From Pseudomonadota bacterium (GTDB taxonomy: Bacteria; Desulfobacterota; Syntrophorhabdia; Syntrophorhabdales; Syntrophorhabdaceae), in NCBI GenBank assembly GCA_026388315.1, contig JAPLKA010000110.1:1-64000 (forward strand): DNA of 64,000 bases, given 5' to 3'. The position numbers were made by a program, and so were the translations under genes. Under the pieces are notes generated by a model, which did no database searches, had not been told where the DNA came from, and saw nothing but the letters and a program-made list of their open reading frames with translations. The first letter of the stretch is position 1. Each line of letters begins with the position of its first letter. Shown here in pieces: positions 51,634-59,043 of the stretch.

Positions 51634-51719
51634 AAAATTCCCCCCATTTTCTCTTCAGAAAAAATCAAAGTTTGCAGTATCAAAATATACGCGTATAGCG
51701 TGATGTCAGGGGGAATTTT
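51634..51719 (+). promoter_or_regulatory. leader stem that would hide the ribosome-binding site of the first cluster gene
   Basis: AAAATTCCCCC (51634-51644) is the exact complement of GGGGGAATTTT (51709-51719), which contains the ribosome-binding site and touches the ATG at 51720. The 64-nt loop holds a perfect 12-bp palindrome TATACGCGTATA (51686-51697). It could act as an RNA switch or thermometer, or the palindrome could be an operator. Confidence 0.55.
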
Positions 51720-52169
51720 ATGCCCGAAGTTATTGAAGTGATCTTCGAGAAGTATCAACGTAAGCCGGATCAACTCATACCGATTCTTCAGAATGTTCAG
51801 AGGGAATTTGGCTACATCACTCCTGAATCAGTAAAACACATCTCCAGATACCTCCGTATTTCTGAAAACCAGATTTTTGGTGTCTCCTCCTTTTATGCCC
51901 AGTTTCGTTTCACTGCTCCGGGGCGCCATTCCGTAAGGGTATGTCTCGGAACAGCCTGTCATGTGAGAGGGGGTGCCACTTTGCTTGAAATGCTGGAGCG
52001 TGAATTGGAGATCGTTTGCGGGGAAACCACCCCGGACAGACGTTTCGACCTGGAGCGGGTTGCATGTCTTGGATGCTGCGCATTATCTCCTGTTGTTCAA
52101 ATTGATGCCGATATATACAGCAGAATGACCGTAAACAAATTATCGGAGCTATTAAAACAATATGAATAA
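51720..52169 (+). CDS. NuoE-like [2Fe-2S] subunit
   Basis: A protein of 149 residues with the thioredoxin-like fold. The [2Fe-2S] ligands are Cys75-x4-Cys80 (CLGTAC) and Cys116-x3-Cys120 (CLGCC). This is the NuoE/HndA/HydC type, the small partner of NuoF. Its stop overlaps the NuoF-like start by 8 bp. It opens the electron-transfer cluster. Confidence 0.93.
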   Translation: MPEVIEVIFEKYQRKPDQLIPILQNVQREFGYITPESVKHISRYLRISENQIFGVSSFYAQFRFTAPGRHSVRVCLGTACHVRGGATLLEMLERELEIVCGETTPDRRFDLERVACLGCCALSPVVQIDADIYSRMTVNKLSELLKQYE

Positions 52170-54042
52170 ACTAAAAAAGAAAATCACATCGGCAAAGAAG
52201 AAATGGGAAGGGATAGAGAACAATAAAGAGCCCATCGTCTATATTGGCGCTGCATCCTGCGGGAGGGCTGCCGGGGCGCTTGAGCTGATATCGGAGACTG
52301 AAAAGTTCATAAAAGAAAATAACATTTCTGCAAGGGTGATTCAGGTCGGGTGTATAGGCCCCTGCTACCTCGAGCCCCTTGTGGATATCAAGATGCCGGG
52401 ACAACCGAGGGTGAGCTACTCCAACGTGAATGTCAGAACGCTCAATAACATCTTGAAATCTCAATTGCTCGAAGGGGTTCCCTTTACAAAGGCCGCTATT
52501 GGTAATTTCGGGAGCAGCGCCTTCAACGGTATACCTCCCTTTTATGAACTCCCCATGTTGAAACCCCAGGTGAGGATCGTACTCAGAAACTGCGGTCTTA
52601 TTGACCCTGAGGATATTGACCAGTATCTTGCCATGGAAGGCTATCAGGGTTTGATGAATGCCTTAGAGATGTCCCCTGAGGATGTTATAGGTGTTGTCCG
52701 CCAGGCTGGCATCCGGGGCAGGGGAGGCGCAGGATTCCCGACCTTTAAAAAATGGACTGTCTGCAGGAATACACCCGGTGAGCAAAAATATCTGATCTGC
52801 AATGCCGACGAAGGCGACCCCGGTGCGTTCATGAACAGGTCACTCATCGAGTCTGACACCCATGCGGTGCTTGAAGGCATGATGATTGCCGGATATGCCA
52901 TAGGGGCAAGCAAAGGCATTGTCTATATCAGGGCCGAATATCCCCTTGCTATAGAGAGATTGAAGACTGCCATAAAACAGATGAAGGAATACGGACTCCT
53001 CGGAAAAAATATTCTCGGGTCAACATTCAATTTTGATATAACGATAAAAGAGGGGGCAGGCGCCTTTGTATGTGGCGAAGAGACAGCCCTTATCGCATCC
53101 ATTGAAGGCAAGAGGGGTATGCCCCGTTCACGTCCGCCGTTTCCGGCTATATCGGGTCTTTTCGGATGCCCCACAATCATCAACAATGTGGAAACGCTCG
53201 GAACGCTCCCCAACATCCTGCGGAACGGCGCCGAGTGGTACAACAGATTCGGCAAGGAAGGAAACAGGGGGACCAAGACATTCTCATTAGTCGGAAAGAT
53301 ACGCCGCACTGGTCTTATTGAAGTCCAGCTCGGCACAACGTTGAGGGAGATCATATTTGATATCGGCGGAGGTGTGCAGAAACCTTTTAAGGCGATACAG
53401 ACAGGAGGGCCCTCCGGCGGATGCCTGTCTGAAGAATTCCTCGACCTTGCCGTAGACTATGAATCGCTTGCATCGGCAGGCTCGATTATGGGTTCCGGCG
53501 GCCTCATCATCATGGACGAAGATACCTGTGTCGTTGATGTAGCGAAATATTTCCTCGATTTTACACAGAAGGAATCATGCGGCAAATGCATACCGTGCCG
53601 TGTGGGAACGAGGCATATGGTGGAGATATTGGAGAGGATAACCCACGGTGAAGGTGTTCCTGAAGACCTGCTAACATTAAGGACACTGGGCGACACGATC
53701 AAAAAAGGTTCGCTCTGCGGCCTTGGTCAGACAGCCCCTAATCCGGTTCTTACGACGCTCAGGTATTTCAGGAATGAATATCTGGAACACATCAAGGATG
53801 GCCTATGCAGGGCTGTTGTCTGTAAAGACCTTATCGAGTACCGTGTGATAAAAGAGAAATGCACAGGGTGTCAATCCTGTGTGAAGGCTTGTCCCACAGG
53901 GGCAATATCGGGACCGAGATCAGAACCGCACAATCTTGATAAGACAAAATGTATCAAGTGCCGTTCCTGCTATGAAATCTGCCGTTTTGAAGCCATTGCC
54001 GGCGATGCTATCGTTATTAGGACTGCGGAGAAGAGATCATGA
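52162..54042 (+). CDS. NuoF-like NADH-oxidising flavoprotein with FeS domains
   Basis: A protein of 626 residues. An N-terminal [2Fe-2S] thioredoxin-like domain (about 1-110, with AASCGRAAG and GCIGPCYLEP) precedes the NuoF core with GRGGAGFP and FKKW (NADH/FMN), NADEGDPGAFM and GAGAFVCGEETALI. The 4Fe-4S motif CGKCIPCRVGT follows, and two ferredoxin motifs close the chain (CTGCQSCVKACP, CIKCRSCYEIC). This is the layout of HndC/HydB subunits of electron-bifurcating enzymes. It overlaps the next gene by 4 bp. Confidence 0.93.
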   Translation: MNKLKKKITSAKKKWEGIENNKEPIVYIGAASCGRAAGALELISETEKFIKENNISARVIQVGCIGPCYLEPLVDIKMPGQPRVSYSNVNVRTLNNILKSQLLEGVPFTKAAIGNFGSSAFNGIPPFYELPMLKPQVRIVLRNCGLIDPEDIDQYLAMEGYQGLMNALEMSPEDVIGVVRQAGIRGRGGAGFPTFKKWTVCRNTPGEQKYLICNADEGDPGAFMNRSLIESDTHAVLEGMMIAGYAIGASKGIVYIRAEYPLAIERLKTAIKQMKEYGLLGKNILGSTFNFDITIKEGAGAFVCGEETALIASIEGKRGMPRSRPPFPAISGLFGCPTIINNVETLGTLPNILRNGAEWYNRFGKEGNRGTKTFSLVGKIRRTGLIEVQLGTTLREIIFDIGGGVQKPFKAIQTGGPSGGCLSEEFLDLAVDYESLASAGSIMGSGGLIIMDEDTCVVDVAKYFLDFTQKESCGKCIPCRVGTRHMVEILERITHGEGVPEDLLTLRTLGDTIKKGSLCGLGQTAPNPVLTTLRYFRNEYLEHIKDGLCRAVVCKDLIEYRVIKEKCTGCQSCVKACPTGAISGPRSEPHNLDKTKCIKCRSCYEICRFEAIAGDAIVIRTAEKRS

Positions 54043-56345
54043 CAAAAGAAAAGACAATCCAAATCACAATCGACAACAAAAAGGTAGATGCCCGGCCGAA
54101 TCAGACCATATTGCAGGCCGCACGGGAACATCAGATCTATATTCCCTCTTTGTGTGCCATGGAACATTTATCTTCCTACGGCGCGTGCCGTCTTTGTGTG
54201 GTAGAGGTGGACGGTTTAAGGGGCTTCCCTACATCATGCACCACACCTGTTGAAGAGGGGATGGTTATCCGCACTGACACTGCTGAAGTGAAGAGCCTGC
54301 GGCAGGAAGTGCTTAAACTGCTCCTGAGCGAACACCCGGCAAGCTGTCTCTTCTGTACCGAACAGGATGAATGTAAACAGTATATGGGGACAATACGCAA
54401 AGTGGGTGCAACGACAGGGTGCCGATACTGTCCCAACGATCATCGTTGCGAACTTCAGCAGATTGCAGAGAATATCGGTTTGACGGAGACTTCATATCCC
54501 GTCTATTACCGCAATTTTCCTGTTGAAAAATATGACCCCTTCTATGACCGTGATTATAACCTCTGCATCCTGTGCGGGCGTTGTGTCCGTGTCTGCAACA
54601 ACGTACGTCTCAACGGCACACTGAGCTTCAAGCAGCGCGGAAGGGTGACCACCATAGGCCCTGCCTTTGATCGCTCCCATATTGATGCCGGGTGCGAGTT
54701 CTGCGGCGCCTGCGTTACGGCATGCCCCACAGGGGCTTTAAGCGTAAAGGTAAGCAAATGGTACGGAAAGCCGGAAGGACAGGTCGCAACGACCTGCAAT
54801 TATTGCTCTGCAGGGTGCAGGTTAATCCTCCAGACGACGAAAACCGATGTCATAGATGCCCTGCCAGATTACGATTCGGCAGTGGAGCACGGTATTATCT
54901 GTGTAAAAGGGAGGTTTGGAATCACTGAATATGTTCACAGTCCACTCCGCTATGGCACACCCAAAGAAATGACGTCAGCAGGATACAATGATATATCCTG
55001 GGAAGAGGCTATCGCAAAAGCTGCCGGGAAATTATCAGGTCTGAAACCCGATGATTGCCTGATTGTGGTTTCACCGCAACTCCTGAATGAGGATCTTTTT
55101 ATAGCGCAGCAGTTTATAAGGCAGGTCACAGGCTCTGAAGAAGTAGCATCATCCTTTATCTTTGACCTTGATGGAGATGCTGCATCTTTCATAAATCTGG
55201 CCCTTGCCTCTGAGCCCTTTGAAACAATTGAAAAGGCGCAGGGCATCCTGGCCGTTGGTTTTGATTCTACCTATGGCTATTCCCCTATCGGGGTAAAGGC
55301 CAAACAGGCCGCCCAGGCAGGAGCCTCTCTAATGAGTCTCAATTCCTTTGAATCCAACCTTGATCTTCTCTCAGGGATGGCCTTTGTTGTAGATTCATCG
55401 AGATGGGCCGATGTGTTAGACCTCACGATGAGCCGCATGTCAAAAGGTAAGGCGGAGAAACGTTTTGCCGACCTTATGGAGATGTGGGGGAGTGACATTG
55501 ATAAGACATGCGAAACATTCTCCCGTTCATCACATAATGTACTGATTGTGGGACCAGGGATCATCGATTCACCTGACAGGGGAAAGATTCTGAGAAGCAT
55601 TGAAAGAATGAAAAATGAGTACTCATGGAAGGTTGTCGTTGCCCATCAATATACAAACCTCGCAGGGATGTTTGCAATGGGCGCCTGTCCGGGCATTAAA
55701 CCGGGCGAAATGATTAAAGAGGCTTCAGCAGACAAGGCCGTAGTTATCAAGGCTGAACTGATACATATTGACCTCAGGAAAAAACGGAAACTCATTTACC
55801 TTATTGGCGATGCTTCTTTTGATTCCCTTCCTGAATGCGAGTTCCTCATTTACCAGAACGCACTGCCTCCACAATGTTCCCGTCAACCTGATTTAATACT
55901 CCCGGTGAGTCTTTTCACCGAGGCATCGGGGACGGTTATCAGTGCTGAAGGAAGGGTTTTGCAGGTGAAAGAGGCGGTAGCACCGTACATGGATTCAAAG
56001 CCTGACTGGTGGATATTGAAGAGTATTGCCGAAAAGATGAGCAAGGGAAAGATGAAGTTCAATGATGTGTCTTCAATCCAGGGGGAGATTAAAAAAATAA
56101 TAAAAGGGTTCCCCGCCGTGAAAAAGCGGATTGAATTCAAGCAAATTGAGGTAAAGGGCAATGTTAAGACCCACGGGAAGGGGAAACCTGCAGCATGGAA
56201 AAGTAGTTACAGGGGCATACCCCTCGGGGAGGTTGTATCGGGAATAAAGGTCATAGAGTTAAATAGCACGCACAGTGTGCGAGAGAGGGTGGCCGGGTAC
56301 CCCGCTTGCGGGTGTCCCAGTGATGCCGTGATGCGTGATCGGTGA
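54039..56345 (+). CDS. NuoG-like FeS/molybdopterin-fold subunit with a repeat-derived C-terminus
   Basis: A protein of 768 residues. An N-terminal [2Fe-2S] domain (CAMEHLSSYGACRLC), a His-Cys-type 4Fe-4S site (HPASCLFCTEQDEC), two 4Fe-4S motifs (CILCGRCVRVC, CEFCGACVTACP), then a molybdopterin-type fold beginning CNYCSAGCRL. The fold is short and no catalytic Cys/Sec of formate dehydrogenases was found, so it is probably an electron-conducting NuoG/HymC type. The native end appears to be near GVVSGIKVIE; the last 26 residues (from about 743) come from repeat A4 and a heptad tract. Confidence 0.87.
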   Translation: MTKEKTIQITIDNKKVDARPNQTILQAAREHQIYIPSLCAMEHLSSYGACRLCVVEVDGLRGFPTSCTTPVEEGMVIRTDTAEVKSLRQEVLKLLLSEHPASCLFCTEQDECKQYMGTIRKVGATTGCRYCPNDHRCELQQIAENIGLTETSYPVYYRNFPVEKYDPFYDRDYNLCILCGRCVRVCNNVRLNGTLSFKQRGRVTTIGPAFDRSHIDAGCEFCGACVTACPTGALSVKVSKWYGKPEGQVATTCNYCSAGCRLILQTTKTDVIDALPDYDSAVEHGIICVKGRFGITEYVHSPLRYGTPKEMTSAGYNDISWEEAIAKAAGKLSGLKPDDCLIVVSPQLLNEDLFIAQQFIRQVTGSEEVASSFIFDLDGDAASFINLALASEPFETIEKAQGILAVGFDSTYGYSPIGVKAKQAAQAGASLMSLNSFESNLDLLSGMAFVVDSSRWADVLDLTMSRMSKGKAEKRFADLMEMWGSDIDKTCETFSRSSHNVLIVGPGIIDSPDRGKILRSIERMKNEYSWKVVVAHQYTNLAGMFAMGACPGIKPGEMIKEASADKAVVIKAELIHIDLRKKRKLIYLIGDASFDSLPECEFLIYQNALPPQCSRQPDLILPVSLFTEASGTVISAEGRVLQVKEAVAPYMDSKPDWWILKSIAEKMSKGKMKFNDVSSIQGEIKKIIKGFPAVKKRIEFKQIEVKGNVKTHGKGKPAAWKSSYRGIPLGEVVSGIKVIELNSTHSVRERVAGYPACGCPSDAVMRDR

Positions 56346-56450
56346 CGCGTGACAGGTAAATATGACGTAAGCCTTTAGCACGCACAGCGTGCGAGAGGGG
56401 AAGTCTCTTCGGGCTTTGCTCGAAGAGGGGGCGACGTGAGCCCCAGTGAT
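56264..56450 (+). repeat. repeat family A, copy A4 (two half copies with a GTGATNN tract between)
   Basis: First half (about 56266-56330): GCACGCacaGTGTGCGAGAG and a variant tail. Heptads GTGATGC GTGATCG GTGACGC GTGACAG follow (about 56323-56357). Second half (about 56377-56450): GCACGCacaGCGTGCGAGAG, the hairpin TCTTCGGGCT/GCTCGAAGA and the core GAGGGGGCGACGTGAGCCCC. The first half and the heptads encode the tail of the NuoG-like protein; the second half lies in the leader of the next gene. Confidence 0.8.
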
Positions 56451-56465
56451 TGAAGGGAGGGTAAG

Positions 56466-57323
56466 ATGAACAAGATTATTGAACGTAAAATGATTGTTCC
56501 CAATATGCACCTTCTCACCCTTGAGGCGCCTGATATAGCTTCCAAGGTGAAACCGGGGCAGTTTGTCATTGTCCGGGCAAATGATGAGGGTGAGCGTATC
56601 CCCTTGTCTGTTGCTGACTGGGACGAAGAAAAGGGCACGGTTACCATTATCTTCATGGAGGTGGGTGCATCAACGGGCGCCCTCGCCTGCCTTGCTGCGG
56701 GGGATTCTGTGGCAACATGCGTTGGTCCGCTGGGAAATGAAACAGAGATAGGTAACTTCGGCACGGTCATGTGTGTAGGGGGTTGCTACGGCATCGGAAG
56801 CCTCTATCCTGTTGTAAAGGCGCTGAAAAAGGCCGGGAACAGGGTCATCATGGTCTTCGAGGCCAGGAGCAATTATCTCATTTACTGGGTTGATAAATAT
56901 ATCAAATTGGCTGATAAGATTTTCAATGTTACGCGGGATGGAAGCCTTGGTTTGAAGGGGCACATAAGCCGTCTGCCGGACATCATCAACGGCCTGCCCA
57001 ACCCTCCCGACAGGGTCATCGTAAACGGGTGTACCTTTCTCATGGCCCGCACATCGGAGATGACAAGGGACCCTAGCATCCCGACGGTTGTGAATCTTAA
57101 CCCTATAATGATTGATGGTACAGGGATGTGCGGCGTCTGTCGTGTCACAATAAACGGGAAAATGAAGTTTGCATGTGTCGATGGTCCTGAATTTAGCGGT
57201 CATGAAGTGGATTGGAAGGAATTTCTCTCTCGCAGAAAGGCTTATCTCGAGGAAGAAGTGCTCTTTTTCAGGCGCAGTGAACCAAAACAGGCAGTCCATA
57301 AAGAGGGGAAGTGTCAAGCATGA
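56466..57323 (+). CDS. NfnA-like FAD/[2Fe-2S] subunit, divergent copy
   Basis: A protein of 285 residues. Flavodoxin-reductase fold with the FAD segment RIPLSVAD. The glycine-rich nucleotide motif is altered: GGCYGIGS here against GGGVGVAP in the second copy at 63156. The [2Fe-2S] segment DGTGMCGVCRV...FACVDGPEF is intact, with the Asp and three Cys expected of NfnA. The NADH-binding part may have lost its role. A GGAGGG site precedes the start. It overlaps the NfnB-like gene by 13 bp. Confidence 0.88.
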   Translation: MNKIIERKMIVPNMHLLTLEAPDIASKVKPGQFVIVRANDEGERIPLSVADWDEEKGTVTIIFMEVGASTGALACLAAGDSVATCVGPLGNETEIGNFGTVMCVGGCYGIGSLYPVVKALKKAGNRVIMVFEARSNYLIYWVDKYIKLADKIFNVTRDGSLGLKGHISRLPDIINGLPNPPDRVIVNGCTFLMARTSEMTRDPSIPTVVNLNPIMIDGTGMCGVCRVTINGKMKFACVDGPEFSGHEVDWKEFLSRRKAYLEEEVLFFRRSEPKQAVHKEGKCQA

Positions 57324-58741
57324 ATCCTGAAAAAACTGAAAAAACATCAAAAATCGATTTGAACCGTAATGATATGCCGAGACAGTCTCCTGAAATTCGG
57401 CGTCATAATTTCAACGAAGTGGCCCTCGGCTACACGGAGGAAATTGCCGTTAAAGAAGCAAAGCGGTGCTTGCAATGCAAGAAGCCGAAGTGTAAAACGG
57501 GCTGTCCCGTGGAGATCGATATTCCTGATTTTATTTCCTGCATTGTGAAAGGAGATTTTTCATCAGGGATTAAGAAGCTTAAAGAGAAGAACTGTCTCCC
57601 CGCTGTCTGCGGAAGGGTCTGCCCTCAGGAGGCACAGTGTGAATCGCAGTGTATCCTTGCGAATAAAAAGGGAGAGGTGGCCATCGGAAGACTGGAGAGG
57701 TTCCTTGCCGACTGGGAAGCAAAGGAGGGGAAGGTTGATATACCCACCAAGGCAAAGCCCACCGGTAAAAAGATTGCTATTGTCGGTTCCGGCCCTGCAG
57801 GGGTTACCGTAGCAGGCGACCTGATACTTCTCGGCCATGAAGTGACCATATTTGAGGCGCTCCATAAGGCGGGAGGGGTTCTCGTTTACGGAATTCCCGA
57901 ATTTCGTCTTCCCAAGGCAATCGTTGCCAGAGAAGTTGACTATATAAGGCAACTGGGCGCAAAGGTGATAACAGACTATGTTGTCGGCAAGACGCGTTCG
58001 ATAGACGAATTATTGAAGGAATTTGATGCCGTGTTTGTCGGCACAGGTGCGGGACTTCCATGGTTTATGGATATACCGGGGGAGAATTTGAATGGTGTCT
58101 ATTCGGCGAATGAGTACCTTACCCGTATGAACCTTATGAGGGGATACCAGTTTCCCATGTCATCCACCCCGGTAAAGAAGCATGTCAGGGTGGCCGTTGT
58201 CGGGGGCGGCAATGTTGCCATGGACTCTGCACGGACAGCGCTCCGCATGGGCGCAGATGAGTCAAGGATTATTTACAGGCGGTCTCATGCAGAACTGCCT
58301 GCCAGGCTTGAAGAGAGTGAGAACGCCGAGGAAGAAGGTGTAATCTTCAACATGCTTACCCTGCCGGTTAGATACATCGGTGATGAAAACGGCTGGCTCA
58401 AAGAGATTGAGTGTCTCAAAATGGAACTGGGAGAGCCTGACGCATCAGGGAGGAGGCGGCCCATCGAGATACCGAATTCGAATTTTCGTATGGAGATGGA
58501 TGCAGTAGTCTGCGCCATCGGAAACAGCCCGAACCCGCTGGTACCGTCCACTACACCAGGTCTCCAGACAACACGTCGCGGGACGCTTGTGGCCGATCAG
58601 GAGACAGGAAAGACTACGAAAGAGCGTGTCTGGGCAGGCGGGGATATTGTGACAGGTGCAGCGACAGTTATCCTTGCCATGGGTGCGGGGAGAAAGGCGG
58701 CCCGCTCAATCCACGAATACCTCGAAACCGGGAAGTGGTAA
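57311..58741 (+). CDS. NfnB/GltD-like FAD-dependent NADPH oxidoreductase subunit
   Basis: A protein of 476 residues. An N-terminal 2x[4Fe-4S] domain (CLQCKKPKCKTGCP and CGRVCPQEAQCESQC), the FAD-binding IVGSGPAGVTVAG and the NADPH-binding VVGGGNVAMDSARTALRMG. In Nfn, this subunit bifurcates electrons between NADPH, ferredoxin and the NAD site of NfnA. Length and order fit NfnB. It sits after the divergent NfnA-like gene; the stop is followed by a 302-bp gap. Confidence 0.91.
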   Translation: MSSMNPEKTEKTSKIDLNRNDMPRQSPEIRRHNFNEVALGYTEEIAVKEAKRCLQCKKPKCKTGCPVEIDIPDFISCIVKGDFSSGIKKLKEKNCLPAVCGRVCPQEAQCESQCILANKKGEVAIGRLERFLADWEAKEGKVDIPTKAKPTGKKIAIVGSGPAGVTVAGDLILLGHEVTIFEALHKAGGVLVYGIPEFRLPKAIVAREVDYIRQLGAKVITDYVVGKTRSIDELLKEFDAVFVGTGAGLPWFMDIPGENLNGVYSANEYLTRMNLMRGYQFPMSSTPVKKHVRVAVVGGGNVAMDSARTALRMGADESRIIYRRSHAELPARLEESENAEEEGVIFNMLTLPVRYIGDENGWLKEIECLKMELGEPDASGRRRPIEIPNSNFRMEMDAVVCAIGNSPNPLVPSTTPGLQTTRRGTLVADQETGKTTKERVWAGGDIVTGAATVILAMGAGRKAARSIHEYLETGKW

Positions 58742-59043
58742 GGGGAGAACCAATTTAGAATTAAGAATTTTCTCAATCGGTACCTTACCGAAAAAGAAAT
58801 TGAAGAGCAATAGCCGATAACTAATATCCACATTCCAAAGTAATTAACATGCTGATAGTGTTTGTATTTGGACATTGGCCATTGGAATTTGCAGTTCTGT
58901 CTGGTTATTTGAAATTGGTTATTGAAATTTGTTTGTAAATTGTACATATTATCACAAGCATAAATTATCAATACACAGGTGTTGTTGACAAAAGGTCTTT
59001 ATTCGTTTAACATAACAATATCTCATAGGTTATTTGAATTTAC
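58742..59043 (+). other. 302-bp intergenic stretch with heptad tract
   Basis: No gene is seen. It contains AATTAAGAATTT words (about 58758-58775) and a heptad tract GGACATT GGCCATT GGAATTT followed by GGTTATT TGAAATT GGTTATT GAAATTT (about 58868-58932). Sequence before 59044 (TTGTTGACAAAAGG at about 58982) may include a -35 box TTGACA (58985-58990) without a clear -10 box. Confidence 0.6.

Noticed and set aside
54039-56345. Formate dehydrogenase catalytic subunit
   Set aside because: The chain is shorter than FdhA and I found no Cys or Sec at the catalytic position; NuoG/HymC-like is the better fit.
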